Assembly (NCBI RefSeq): GCF_002906575.1 | Contig: NZ_CP026310.1 | Coordinates: forward strand, 173,004 to 237,003 | Direction of reading: 5' to 3' | DNA length: 64,000 nucleotides | Source of the DNA: Salinigranum rubrum | Lineage (GTDB): Archaea; Halobacteriota; Halobacteria; Halobacteriales; Haloferacaceae | Shown: positions 26,106 through 35,355 of the stretch, piece after piece | How positions within the stretch are numbered: the first letter of the stretch is position 1 | How the letters are laid out: each line of letters opens with the position of its first letter | Program-made: the position numbers and the translations under genes | Notes under the pieces: model-generated | The model's database searches: none | Told to the model about the DNA's origin: nothing | Seen by the model: the letters and a program-made list of their open reading frames with translations, nothing else

Positions 26106-26220
26106 TAACTGCCGATTCAAACCACACCTCCTTATCCTTTCTGAATCACTTTGGTTTTTTCTGATTTAACCAACTTGGATGACCCTAACTGTTATAGCGC
26201 CCTACCCCGTACCATCACAT

Positions 26221-26709
26221 ATGAGCGAAACCGACACTGGCGCGGCCGATGCAGGGCCGTTCGCGGAACAACAGCGGCTGTTCAAGCTGCTGTCCCAGGA
26301 TACGCGCCATCTCATCATCCAAGAGCTGTTGGGCCACCCCGCACATCTGATGTCGCTCGCCGAACTCGAGTACATGACTGGGAAGAGCCAAGCAGCTATC
26401 AAAGATCAGCTGGAGACGTTGATCGACGCCGGGCTCCTCGCACGCTACACGTACGAACCAAGTGAGGGAAAACGTGATCTCCCTTCCCAGTTCTACGGGT
26501 TCACGGAGCGGGGCGTCGAGATCCTCCACGACTACAAGTATCTCCGTGGCCTCCCGGTCGCACGCGCCCTCTACGAGAACACGCGGAAGACCGAGAAAAT
26601 CGAGCGCCACGAATCGGCGCCTCGGCCGGAGATTCCGGATGCTGTCGCGCAAGCCCTCGAGTTTGACGAGCCCGATCTCGGCACCGTCGATGGTGGGACA
26701 ACCCGATAG
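26221..26709 (+). CDS. Winged-helix transcriptional regulator
   Basis: A 162-aa ArsR/MarR-like regulator beginning MSETDTGAADAG. HTH segments: LFKLLSQDTRHLIIQELLG, then MSLAELEYMTGKSQAAIKDQ and LETLIDAGLLARY, wing at LPSQFYGFTERGVEIL. An upstream in-frame start at 26179 is less likely. The motif TTAACCAACT lies 55 bp upstream (26166), one base off the repeated 10-mer. It might control the gene at 25305 or the ACR3-like gene at 27402. Confidence 0.8.
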   Translation: MSETDTGAADAGPFAEQQRLFKLLSQDTRHLIIQELLGHPAHLMSLAELEYMTGKSQAAIKDQLETLIDAGLLARYTYEPSEGKRDLPSQFYGFTERGVEILHDYKYLRGLPVARALYENTRKTEKIERHESAPRPEIPDAVAQALEFDEPDLGTVDGGTTR

Positions 26710-26819
26710 TTCGTCGGCGAACCACCGCTTTCAACACTCAAACCTGAAGGATCGTTGATTTCGAACCGTCCTGTGGAGTAGCTCAATCGCTATGCTACGG
26801 GGAGGGAAGCCGTGGTCGT
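26706..26819. other. Short region with possible transposon end
   Basis: Between two gene ends; a GC-rich sequence near 26796-26812 (ctacggggagggaagcc) resembles IS1341-type right ends but has no transposase next to it. Confidence 0.25.
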
Positions 26820-27191
26820 GGTCACAGTCACTGTTCTCGTGGTAGCTCGGTGAGTTCTCGCACTCCGAGCACTGTTTCGTGATGATCGGTGCCCAGATCC
26901 AGATCGCGCTTTCTCCCTCCTGGACGTGCCGGTCAAAGTCTTCTTGCCATGTCGGATAACCTGCCACGCGGGACGCCTCGGGACACTGGCGCTTGATCAG
27001 AGCGTGTTTCGGTGCGAATAGTCGTGGAAACGACTCTGGACATCGAGCCACTCCTAGAACTCCTCGCTGGCCTGCGCGTCGTCGGCGCCGGCGACGAGGT
27101 CGTCGACCCACTGTTCGAGGGTGCTGTTCATCTCGTCGGATCGCGTGTCGGTCTCGTCGAAGGAGACCGACGAGTCGCTGGTCGTAGACAT
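26820..27191 (-). pseudogene. ArdC-like antirestriction/ssDNA-binding protein, broken
   Basis: From ATG 27191 the frame reads MSTTSDSSVSFDETDTRSDE to EQWVDDLVAGADDAQASEEF and meets a TAG at about 27054 where relatives have Gln. It then continues EWLDVQSRFHDYSHRNTL, has a one-base deletion near 27000, and goes on as LIKRQCPEASRVAGYPTWQ and AIWIWAPIITKQCSECENSP before losing homology near 26820. The YSxxNxLLI and WIWAPI blocks are those of the ArdC N-terminal domain found in plasmid anti-restriction proteins. One nonsense, one frameshift and a lost 3' half make it non-functional. Confidence 0.7.
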
Positions 27192-27401
27192 TGTTCGTCG
27201 AAACGAATTCACGGCGATTCCGGCCACTTCGGAATGCGCCGCACCTCTCAGGGGCGTACAAAAACACCCCACACTGTAACTGACGGGTCTAGCCGCTCTG
27301 GTCGGTCACCGATGGGAACTTACGCCTGCTACCACCATCTCTACAAAAAAGAGGCGACTTGGATTGCTCACCGTCGCTACTGGTTCCCGTTCCACTCATC
27401 T

Positions 27402-28409
27402 ATGACTACACTCTCGAAACAGTGGATTCAGCACAATCAGGTCGCGATCTACGCGGTCGCCGTCCTCCTCGCGATTGGGGTCGGGCTGGGGCTCCCGAGC
27501 GCGAGCTCGGTGCTGGAACCGCTCATCAACCCCGTCCTCGCGGTGCTGTTATACGTCACGTTCCTCGAGATTCCGTTCGTCCGGATTCGGCGGGCCTTCC
27601 GGAACGGCCGGTTCATGGCGGCGGCACTCGGGCTGAACTTCCTCGTCGTCCCGGTCGTCGTGTTCGGGCTCACGCGGTTCCTCCCGCAGGAGCCAGTCAT
27701 CCTCGTGGGGGTGTTCATAGTGTTGTTGACGCCGTGTATCGACTACGTCATCACGTTCACGGAACTCGCGGGCGGTGATGCAGAGCAGATTACGGCTGCG
27801 ACGCCGGCGCTGATGTTGATTCAACTCCTACTGCTTCCGCTGTACCTCTGGCTGTTCATGGGTCAGCAGGTCGCTGAGTTCATCGAAGCCGGGCCGTTCA
27901 TCGAGGCATTCGTCATCATCATCGCGCTCCCGTTGACGCTCGCATGGGCGACTGAATACTGGGCGGAACGCTCCGAGCGCGGCGCTCGCTGGCAGGACAC
28001 GATGGGATGGTTGCCGGTCCCGATGATGGGGACGACGCTGTTCGTCGTCATCGCATCCCAACTACCGCGCGTCCAGGATTCGATCACACAGATTGCCCCG
28101 ATCGTTCCGGTCTACGTGGCGTTTCTGGTCATTATGCCGCTGCTCGGTCGTCTGGTGGCGGGAGTGCTCGGGATGGAGACTGGTGAGAGTCGGGCGCTCG
28201 TGTTCACCTCCGTCACGCGGAACTCGCTGGTCGTCCTTCCGCTGGCGCTCGCACTGCCGTCGGGCTACGAGCTTGCCCCGGCGGTCGTAGTCACCCAGAC
28301 GCTCGTCGAACTGACGGGGATGGTCGTGCTCACACGAATCGTCCCCGCGTGGTTGGTTCCGGAGGCTCCCGATCAACTCCTTGCTCTTGAGGTTAGACGA
28401 AGCGACTGA
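27402..28409 (+). CDS. ACR3/SBF-family transporter (putative arsenite efflux)
   Basis: A 335-aa membrane protein with about ten helices. Features of the ACR3 branch of the SBF (bile acid:Na+ symporter) family are NPVLAVLLYVTFLEIPFVRI, LTPCIDYVITFTELAGGDA with the conserved Cys in helix 4, and SVTRNSLVVLPLALALPSGY. The Cys and TRNS blocks are those used by arsenite permeases. The ATG at 27402 follows an upstream in-frame open region that I consider non-coding. No arsR/arsC/arsM is adjacent; the regulator at 26221 is on the same strand 700 bp upstream. Confidence 0.85.
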   Translation: MTTLSKQWIQHNQVAIYAVAVLLAIGVGLGLPSASSVLEPLINPVLAVLLYVTFLEIPFVRIRRAFRNGRFMAAALGLNFLVVPVVVFGLTRFLPQEPVILVGVFIVLLTPCIDYVITFTELAGGDAEQITAATPALMLIQLLLLPLYLWLFMGQQVAEFIEAGPFIEAFVIIIALPLTLAWATEYWAERSERGARWQDTMGWLPVPMMGTTLFVVIASQLPRVQDSITQIAPIVPVYVAFLVIMPLLGRLVAGVLGMETGESRALVFTSVTRNSLVVLPLALALPSGYELAPAVVVTQTLVELTGMVVLTRIVPAWLVPEAPDQLLALEVRRSD

Positions 28410-28540
28410 ATTGTACTCAAGACCGCACTGCTGGGTACGAGCCGTGATTACCGGAGTTCGTGGCGTTCGTCACGTGCGTCCTCTATCGAGGGATTCGGTA
28501 AGGGAAGACCACTCCGCCAGATCTTGATGTCAAAAAACTC
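28410..28540. other. Short convergent intergenic region
   Basis: Nothing recognised. Confidence 0.4.
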
Positions 28541-28828
28541 TCACTGAGGATGGCACTGTTCAATTGCGTCGTGGACGGCGTCTCGTCTCCCGACGAACGT
28601 GAGGTGATCTCCATGCTGAAGCGTCAGGTCTGGGTCGGGGATCTGTGACTCTCCGTCACGGCTGACGAGTGCGATCAATACCCCATCGGGGAGGTACTCA
28701 TCGAGTTCTCGAATCGATTTCCCGATCAGGGTATCCGCCGTCACTTCGATCTCTTGGACGTCGCCGCTTCGACCGAGCTCGGTCATCCATTCCGACAGCG
28801 CAGGCCGCTGTGTCGATGCTTCAGACAT
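28541..28828 (-). CDS. Stand-alone RCK_C (TrkA-C) domain protein
   Basis: A 95-aa protein consisting almost entirely of a TrkA C-terminal domain: VQEIEVTADTLIGKSIRELD, LIALVSRDGESQIPDPDLTL and GDHLTFVGRRDAVHDAIEQC. Such domains bind small ligands and control Trk, Ktr or antiporter activity. Single-domain versions exist, but a fragment of a longer transporter gene is also possible since no channel gene lies directly beside it. Confidence 0.78.
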   Translation of the reverse strand: MSEASTQRPALSEWMTELGRSGDVQEIEVTADTLIGKSIRELDEYLPDGVLIALVSRDGESQIPDPDLTLQHGDHLTFVGRRDAVHDAIEQCHPQ

Positions 28829-29365
28829 ATACGGACATTCCTTATTTGTGTTACCTCACTCTCCAAGGCTCGCAACGTTCACAGCATGTCTCGTTTTATT
28901 GAAAGACGTGTCCCAATATTACCCAGCAATACAAGACGGTCGATAGTCTCAGAAGCGATTCGCGTAGGAACCAATGTTGAGTACACCCGCGAACCACTAA
29001 TTCCGGTATGGGTGATGTCTCGACGACTCTATGAGCCGGGTATCTCCTATCTACTGAGGAATTATTGTCATTCGAGCGGTTCAAATCACACTAGTCAGAT
29101 CCTGAGATGTACCAGCAATAGCGAGAGGTGTGATATGAAACCGCCTCTTTCCAAAACCGCCCGGGCCGCAGGCGTTCTAGAAACTCTTGATGAGCTATAT
29201 TGGGCTGGGTTCTGGGGAGCGGCTCTCCGGTTTACCCTTCCGCAGTCTCTCGATTTCGTTCTCAATCTTCTGTAAGTATTGAACGGAACAGTCTCTCTGA
29301 CCAGTCAACTAACTGTCTCATCGAAGCCAATGGTGCTGAAGGCAACTTTCTCAGAACTGGTCATC
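28829..29365. other. Non-coding region with possible decayed gene
   Basis: No intact gene. In the plus frame around 29134-29275 a stretch reads PPLSKTARAAGVLETLDELY, WAGFWGAALRFTLPQ, which looks like the N-terminus of a transposase or membrane protein cut after about 47 residues. I cannot name the family. Confidence 0.3.
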
Positions 29366-30100
29366 CTACTCGTCTTCCTCGTTTAGTGCGAGTTCCCGTT
29401 GGACGACGAGCACGGGCCCGAGGAACCGGTCTGCAACCTGGTCGGCCGGCATCCCGAACACGAACGTCACGAGTGACGGGTCCGTTTCACCCATCACGAC
29501 GGCATCGAACGCCTCTGCTGCGTCGACGATCGCATCGAGGGGCCTCTGATCTCGCTCGACGCGTGTTTCGATCCTTGACTCGTCGACACCGAGATTGCCC
29601 AGCCGATCCACCATCCCCTCGAGCAGTGTCCCAATGTCCTCGTCCGTTTCGTCTGCTTCGGCAACGTGATACAGCGTTACCGAGGTGTCCACCGCCCCGA
29701 ACACGCCGGCGACGACGCGGGCGAGACGGTCGATCCCCACGGTCCCGCGGACGGCAACGAGTACATCGTCGACCGCCCCGGTGGCGTCCGGGACGAGCAC
29801 AGCCAGGCAGTCGTGTTCGTGAATCGTGCGGTCGATCGTCTTCTGTCCGTCGTGCGTGAAGACGAGCCGCCGTTCGACAGTCGCGCCCGCCTCCTCGAAG
29901 ATCGTCTCGTAGTCGTCGAGACGGGTCGTGGCGCGCTCCTCGAACTGCATCTGTGCCTGTCCTGGTGCCGTCTGCTCCGGGATGACGTGATACCCCAGGA
30001 GGACGACGTGGGCGTTTGCCAAGAGCTCAGGAACGCCCTCGGGGACCGACTCTCCTTCGAGCACGCGAAGCGGAACGAGTATCGATGGGCGATCCGTCAT
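29366..30100 (-). CDS. Universal stress protein, tandem-domain
   Basis: A 244-aa protein with two UspA-like halves: N-terminal PSILVPLRVLEGESVPEGV..HVVLLGYHVIP, C-terminal SVTLYHVAEADETDEDIG..FDAVVMGETDPSLVTFVFGM and PVLVVQ. The usual G-x2-G-x9-G(S/T) ATP loop is only partly kept, so ligand binding is uncertain. The ATG at 30100 is one base from the stop of the upstream permease gene, so they form an operon. APC permease-USP pairs are frequent in haloarchaea and the USP may regulate transport. Confidence 0.85.
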   Translation of the reverse strand: MTDRPSILVPLRVLEGESVPEGVPELLANAHVVLLGYHVIPEQTAPGQAQMQFEERATTRLDDYETIFEEAGATVERRLVFTHDGQKTIDRTIHEHDCLAVLVPDATGAVDDVLVAVRGTVGIDRLARVVAGVFGAVDTSVTLYHVAEADETDEDIGTLLEGMVDRLGNLGVDESRIETRVERDQRPLDAIVDAAEAFDAVVMGETDPSLVTFVFGMPADQVADRFLGPVLVVQRELALNEEDE

Positions 30101-30101
30101 T

Positions 30102-31532
30102 TCAGATGTCCCCCTTGAGTGTGACGTCCGCAGCATAATAACGATACCAGAGGAACGACACGATCATGATCACGATACCAATACCGATTGACGCCGGTTG
30201 CATGAAGGCGATGAGGCCGAAGCTGGCGAGCGCACCGACGCCAGGCAGCACCGGATATCCCGGGACGCGGTAGCTGGGCGAGTACCACTCCGGGTTCCGG
30301 CGTCGTAACACGATCAACGCGACGCACATCAGCCCGTACATAATCAGGTGGAGGAACGACGCGACCTCCGCGAGCAGTTCGACCTGTCCGGTCGCCACGA
30401 GCGCGAGGATCGGGCCGCCTGCAGCCAACAGCGCGACGTGCGGTGTCCCGTACCTAAGGTTGACCTCACTCGCCTTGCGAGGGAGCAAGGCATCTCGGCT
30501 CAACGCATACACCGCTCGCGAGGCGCTCAGTATCGATGCGTTCGCACTCGAGAACGTCGCCAACAGTCCGGCACCTAGAATGGCGACGGCGCCGGGGAGT
30601 CCGAGCAAGTTGCGGGCGACTTCGACCATCGCGGTCTCCCCGAACTGGCCAAGCCGGTCTGCCCCGAACGCGCTGGTCGCGACGAAGATCGTCACGACGT
30701 AGAACACAGTGACGACGAGCACGGACCCGACCATCGCCAGCGGCAAATTCCGTCCCGGTCGCTTGATCTCACCTGCAACGGTCGCAACCTGAGCGAATCC
30801 CAGATATGACGTGAACACGAGTGCGGCCGTCGTCAGTACCGGAAAGTAGCCTCTGGAGAAGAACTGTTCAGGGACGCTGGTCCGACCGAAAACCCCGAAG
30901 GCGTCGAGGACGCCATACGAGAGAAACGCCGTGAGGACCACGAGGAGAACCCCGACGACGATGTTCTGGAGCTTGGCCGTATTCTCCGTCCCCCCGATGC
31001 TCAAGACAGTCAACGCGGCACCGAACAGTAATCCGATTCCAATAACAGGACTGAACGGGAGTCCGACGCCGAGTTCAGCGAACACGGCACTCGCGTAGTG
31101 ACCGAGGCCGACGAGATAGAACGCGGAGGCGAACATCAACCCCAACCACAGGCCGAGCCCCACGATTGCACCGTAGGCGGTCCCCATCCCCCGCGAAATG
31201 AAGTAATAGCCACCGCCACTCCGAGGCATCGCCGTGGCGAGTTCGGAGGTCGGCAGCGCCACGAGCAACGCGATCAGTCCACCGATAGCAAACGAGACGG
31301 TGGCAGCGAGGCCCGCGTTGTTCGCCGCCAATCCCGGGAACACGAAGATGCCCGCCCCGATCATGGTCCCGATGCCGATCGCTAGCCCGCCGACCAGCCC
31401 GATGGTCCGCTCGAGTTCGACATCGTCGTCGTGGACCGTCGTATCGTCGGTGACCGCTTCCGGCTCCGCTGCAGGTGCCTCACCGGCGACGTTCTGTCCC
31501 CCCGGCTCGACGTCGACGGGCTGTTCGGCCAT
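30102..31532 (-). CDS. APC-family amino acid permease
   Basis: A 476-aa transporter with about twelve helices. The N-terminal signature [19 protein letters not shown] is the substrate-binding G-x-G loop of helix 1 in the APC superfamily; [20 protein letters not shown] in helix 3 is also typical. A hydrophilic acidic N-terminal tail of about 45 residues precedes it. The cognate substrate, likely an amino acid or amine, is unknown. Its promoter region has been approached by a TnpB element whose end lies 35 bp before the ATG, and a palindrome at 31545-31561 lies between. Confidence 0.9.
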   Translation of the reverse strand: MAEQPVDVEPGGQNVAGEAPAAEPEAVTDDTTVHDDDVELERTIGLVGGLAIGIGTMIGAGIFVFPGLAANNAGLAATVSFAIGGLIALLVALPTSELATAMPRSGGGYYFISRGMGTAYGAIVGLGLWLGLMFASAFYLVGLGHYASAVFAELGVGLPFSPVIGIGLLFGAALTVLSIGGTENTAKLQNIVVGVLLVVLTAFLSYGVLDAFGVFGRTSVPEQFFSRGYFPVLTTAALVFTSYLGFAQVATVAGEIKRPGRNLPLAMVGSVLVVTVFYVVTIFVATSAFGADRLGQFGETAMVEVARNLLGLPGAVAILGAGLLATFSSANASILSASRAVYALSRDALLPRKASEVNLRYGTPHVALLAAGGPILALVATGQVELLAEVASFLHLIMYGLMCVALIVLRRRNPEWYSPSYRVPGYPVLPGVGALASFGLIAFMQPASIGIGIVIMIVSFLWYRYYAADVTLKGDI

Positions 31533-31544
31533 AGTGACTGTTTT

Positions 31545-31561
31545 TTCAACAGTCAGTTGAA
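31545..31561. promoter_or_regulatory. Palindrome TTCAAC-AGTCA-GTTGAA
   Basis: Six-base arms with a 5-bp spacer, 13-29 bp before the APC start codon. It may be an operator. It is also the sequence directly beyond the TnpB element right end, so it would supply the guide of the element's RNA. Confidence 0.5.
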
Positions 31562-31566
31562 TGTTG

Positions 31567-31588
31567 CCCCGCGCACGGTGGCGCGGGG
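31567..31588 (-). ncRNA. Right-end hairpin, 3' part of predicted TnpB guide (omega/re) RNA
   Basis: An 8-bp GC stem with a 6-nt loop lies just downstream of the tnpB stop. In characterised TnpB systems the guide RNA overlaps the tnpB 3' end, includes the right-end hairpin and takes its guide from the flank. Here the guide would start near 31564 going down and read into the palindrome at 31545-31561. The RNA itself is a prediction. Confidence 0.55.
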
Positions 31589-31598
31589 AATCCTGCTC

Positions 31599-32840
31599 TC
31601 ACGAGGGCAGGCTTCCTGTTTCGATGACGTGACTTGCAGACACAGACTCAAACTGAGTCGTGTCCGTAGCGGTCACAGTCTCCACAGGCGCTGATTCGGG
31701 CCATCCCAGCCCTAGTTCAGAAAAGCCCCTCTGCAAAACGTTCATCGCCGCGTTCGCATCTCTATCCGTCTTAAACCCACATGCCGGACACGAATGTTCT
31801 CTAACCCAGATGGGCTTTGCTGTCTCAAAACCACACGACGCGCACTCCTTCGTCGTCCCTGGTGCTTCGACCTGTTTGACGTGACAGCCGTACAGGTTGC
31901 CTTTGTATTCAAGGAGCGTGATGAACTGTCGCCACGCCGCATCCTGCTTGTTGCGAGCGTTGCCATCATTCTGAAGCATTCCAACGACGTTCAGGTCTTC
32001 CACGAATACGGCGTCGTACTCGCGGACGAGCCACGTCGTAATCTTGTGCTGGTAGTCCAGCACCTTCCGACGAATGTGGCGTTTGACCTTGGCGACCTTC
32101 TGGCGTTGTTTCTCGTAGTTGTTCGACCCCTTCTCCTTCCGCGAGAGTTTGCGTTGCTCGCGGCGAAGACGCTCGTACTCGTCTTCAAGGTCGAGCCAGT
32201 CCACAGTCTTGCCATCGCTGGTGTGGATGTAGTTCTGGATGCCGAGGTCAATCCCGACGCTGTTACTCGTGTCAAGCGAGTCCACGTCGGGTTTCTCGGA
32301 CAAGTCGGCGTCGTCGGTTTCCAGACCGAAGGAGACGAACCACTCGCCGGTCGTCTCTTTCTTGACCGTGACTTCTTTGATGGTTGCGTGTTCGGGGAGT
32401 GGGCGGGAGTACCTGAGTTTCACCCACCCAATCTTGCTGAAGCGGACGTAGGCGTACTTGTCGTGGCCCCTCTTTTCATTGAGGTCGAAACCAGACTGGC
32501 TGTACGTCACGCTCCGGTAATCGGTGGGTGCTTGCCGTTTGAGACGACCAACGTTGTACCCGTTCTCTTTCTTCTTACGAAGGTTCGAGAGGTTGCGGTG
32601 GAAACGAGCGACGGTAGCTTGTGCGGCTTTCGAGTGCAGTTCACCGAACACCGGCCACTTGCGTTTCCACTCGAGGAGTTTGTTGTTCTGGTCGTACTCA
32701 CTCGGCTTGTCGTCCTCGGGACTGTTCTCGTAGTCCCAGCGGACGTGGTTGTAGAGTTGGCGATGAACGTCGAGGTGGCGTTCCAGTCGCTCCGCTACCT
32801 CGTCGGTGGGGTAGGCGTGGTAGCGGTGACTGTATTCCAT
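31599..32840 (-). CDS. tnpB: TnpB, RNA-guided transposon nuclease
   Basis: A 413-aa TnpB. The RuvC-like nuclease residues are all present: D198 in SVGIDLGIQNY, E281 in AVFVEDLNV and D361 in TDRDANAAMNV. The zinc-binding pairs are C333/C336 and C351/C354. The N-terminal helical domain and coiled-coil segment (residues 218-265) are intact, and length is normal, so the protein may be active. TnpB cuts DNA guided by an RNA from the element's right end and helps retain the element. Confidence 0.93.
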   Translation of the reverse strand: MEYSHRYHAYPTDEVAERLERHLDVHRQLYNHVRWDYENSPEDDKPSEYDQNNKLLEWKRKWPVFGELHSKAAQATVARFHRNLSNLRKKKENGYNVGRLKRQAPTDYRSVTYSQSGFDLNEKRGHDKYAYVRFSKIGWVKLRYSRPLPEHATIKEVTVKKETTGEWFVSFGLETDDADLSEKPDVDSLDTSNSVGIDLGIQNYIHTSDGKTVDWLDLEDEYERLRREQRKLSRKEKGSNNYEKQRQKVAKVKRHIRRKVLDYQHKITTWLVREYDAVFVEDLNVVGMLQNDGNARNKQDAAWRQFITLLEYKGNLYGCHVKQVEAPGTTKECASCGFETAKPIWVREHSCPACGFKTDRDANAAMNVLQRGFSELGLGWPESAPVETVTATDTTQFESVSASHVIETGSLPS

Positions 32841-32902
32841 CGCTGTCCCTTGATTGGGATTGTTTCGACGTAATGGTTTGTATCACGAATTGTCGGCTTC
32901 AT

Positions 32903-32923
32903 CCCCGACCACGATGGGCGGGG
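32903..32923 (-). repeat. Left-end hairpin of TnpB element
   Basis: CCCCGaCC-acgat-GGgCGGGG forms an imperfect palindrome 60-80 bp before the tnpB start. It is the counterpart of the right-end hairpin and probably marks the left end. The bases just beyond it would contain the target-adjacent motif. Confidence 0.55.
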
Positions 32924-32970
32924 TATTCGCGTTGCTGACCAGTATAAAATCGGCGGTGAGTAGAGCTGGA

Positions 32971-34604
32971 TCAGACGACCCCCGCCAGGAACCGGCTGAT
33001 GTTCTCGTCGGTTCCGGCGACGATGAGTTCGTCCTCACGTTCGATCACAAAGGAGGCTCCGGGGTTGGTGACGGTAGTACTGTTCCGTTCGACGGCGATC
33101 ACGGTACATCCCGTTCGCTTCCGGATATCTGCCTCACCAAGCGAGTCCCCAACAACACTTGGAGCCTCCGTTCGAACGAGCTTGAGTTGCGTGCTTGGAG
33201 ACAGGATCTCTTCATGGAGAACGATCGACGCAAGCATTCGACCGCTGACGGCGGCGAGCGAGAGTACGTAGTCTGCCCCGGCTCGATACAGTTTCGACAC
33301 GTGCTCGCGCTCGTTGGCACGGACGATGATTTCGGTCCCGGGGTTCAACTCTCGAATGGCGAACGTCGCGAAGATCGTCGTCGTATCGTCGGGCAGCGCG
33401 AGGACCACAGTGCCTGCGTCCGTGATGTCTGCCTCGAGGAACACCTCCCGATCGGTGACGTTTCCAACCACGTCGACGGAAGAGCTCTCCACGAGGTCGA
33501 CGGTCGTGTACTCGAACCCGCCTTTGGAGAGTGCGGCCGCGACGGCCTGCCCGACGACGCCCATCCCTGCGACAACGATGTCCCCTCGCCGTCGGCGTCC
33601 TTCTGAGAGCGTCATCTCCTTCAACCGATCGAGTTCGGCCTCTCGGCCGGTCACAACGAGGACCTTTCGGGCGTCGAATCGGACATCGGGCGGCGGAGGG
33701 CTCTGGGACTCTCCGCGGGACCACATCCCTACGACGGCTACCGCCGTCCGCTCGAAGATGTCACTCCCTTCGAGGGTCTGACCGATCAGTTCACTCCCGC
33801 TCTGGACGGGGAACTCTGCGATCTCGAAGTCTTCGTCAGTCTCGACAGCTTCGATCGCCTCATAGTCGAACGTCCCAATCGCTTTGGCTGCGAGGTGATC
33901 GCCTAGCAATTGTTTGGGCGAAAGAACATGATCTGCCCCTGCGTACCGATGATAGTCCGCAATATTCGGATCCTCTGCGAGGCTGACCATGTGTACATCT
34001 GAATTGATCTGCCGGGCGGAGAGGAGGACGCTCGGGTTCGTTTCGTCGTCGACGTTCGCGATCAGTGCAGTAGCGTCCTCCAGTCGGACACGTTTGAGTG
34101 CCTCGTCGGATTCAGGATCTCCAAACATCGCCGTATATCCGTCCGTGTACAGATCAGTTGCCGTCGCTCGGTCACCGTTGACGATGACGTACTCGACGTC
34201 GCGCTCAGTGAGCTCGTCGATGAGGACCTCTTCACGAGGCCCATACTGCAGAGGACCACGTGGTCTTCGACGCCAGGGACTGACGAGGGTGCAGTCGATC
34301 TGAACGCATCTTCGAAGAGCGGGACGACGAGGACAGGCAGGGCTGCAAAGATGAGCACGAGTCCCGAGAGGGCCATGAGAGAGACGAGGTAGTTCATTTG
34401 CGGGCTTGTCCACGGGGCGTCCCCACCGTACCCTACGGTCGTGACGGTCCGGACGACGACTTCGACCGATCGGTACAACGGCTGCGGTCGTCCTTCCCAT
34501 GTGGCCATCCCATAGTTATACACGAATACGAATCCGGAGAGCACGCTGACAACTATGATGAGGTAGTAGAGGGTCAGACGTGTTCGCCGATTCAGACGAC
34601 ACGA
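32971..34604 (-). pseudogene. Potassium channel with two RCK domains, frameshifted
   Basis: The upstream frame (about 34604-34250) encodes TM1 (LTLYYLIIVVSVLSGFVFVY), the selectivity filter TVTTVGYGGDAPWTS and TM2. The frame from about 34240 to 32971 encodes two RCK/TrkA units: EEVLIDELTERDVEYVIVNG..., a TrkA-C domain, then VVAGMGVVGQAVAAALSKGG and a second TrkA-C ending EDELIVAGTDENIS. One missing base near 34241-34250 (CSMGLV for CS-YGPR) joins them. No ATG precedes TM1: a stop lies at 34605 and the first usable start is a GTG at 34544 inside TM1, so the 5' end may also be damaged. Complete, it would be a MthK/HCN-like K+ channel gated by ligand. Confidence 0.8.
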
Positions 34605-34764
34605 TCATAATGGCCATCCCCTGAGAGCAAATCCTCCGGAGAACCACGCAACATCACACTGTCCACGGATCCGACGAGAAAGTTCCGGTCGAACGTGTGG
34701 GAGTTCGCACCTGATTGGCTATGTTAGGTAGTTATCTTTTGATTATTTCTGTGAATGAAATTTT
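34605..34764. other. Short intergenic region
   Basis: Nothing recognised; AT-rich at 34731-34770. Confidence 0.35.
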
Positions 34765-35148
34765 TTACACGGTTTGAATCCGGATGAGTAGCTGTTGACC
34801 CGCCTCTGTGTCGGTCACAAATACAACATAGTCGGCCCGACTCGGGCGAGCCGGTTGCTTTGAATAAATGAACGCAGCCGAGGTGGAGGGCTTGCTCTGG
34901 GTTTCGATCTGCGTCTTGACAGAGGCCGGGAGCGCAATTTGCAGTGTGTCCGTATCGATGCTCGCAGCGAACTCCGTCGCTTCCTCGATGGGCGTCTGCG
35001 AATGTGCGGGGGTCTCGCTGGTTAGCACGTTTACCAGTGTCTCCGTGTCGTTGGTGAACAGGACATCTTGGAAGGTGCATGTTCCCAGGACTGCGTCGGG
35101 ACCTAACTCACACTCGTCGAATGGATTATTAGCTGCTTCGTGGGTCAT
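34765..35148 (-). CDS. Hypothetical acidic protein
   Basis: A 127-aa soluble protein starting MTHEAANNPFDECELGPDAV. It has beta-rich segments (LQIALPASVKTQIETQSKPS, then ADYVVFVTDTEAGQQLLIRI) and no membrane helix. I do not recognise it. Composition is typical of real haloarchaeal genes. Confidence 0.6.
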   Translation of the reverse strand: MTHEAANNPFDECELGPDAVLGTCTFQDVLFTNDTETLVNVLTSETPAHSQTPIEEATEFAASIDTDTLQIALPASVKTQIETQSKPSTSAAFIYSKQPARPSRADYVVFVTDTEAGQQLLIRIQTV

Positions 35149-35355
35149 CGAACCACGAGCCTACGGTGAGGCTCACTGTCCCTGAAAAACAGCAACTGCC
35201 ACGAAACAGATCGAACTAGGAGGCTCTGTTGAAACCCTCAGGACCTGACAGATGTCGCGTGCTGAATAGAGAGGGAATATCTCGAAAAGATTCATTCCCA
35301 GCGGGTGGAAACGGCGAGTACAACTTCTTGTACGTCGCTACCGACAGTCACAACC

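Larger units (their letters stand above)
31562..32930 (-). mobile_element. IS1341-type (IS605 superfamily) TnpB-only element
   Basis: The element holds a single intact tnpB and is framed by hairpins: CCCCGCGC-acggtg-GCGCGGGG (31567-31588) at the 3' side and an imperfect CCCCG...CGGGG palindrome (32903-32923) at the 5' side. No tnpA is present, so movement would need one in trans. It separates the APC-USP operon from the potassium-channel gene. Ends are estimates. Confidence 0.75.

Noticed and set aside
31794..32873. 359-aa open frame on the plus strand
   Set aside because: It is antisense to the intact tnpB gene, has no motif and owes its length to GC-rich codon use.
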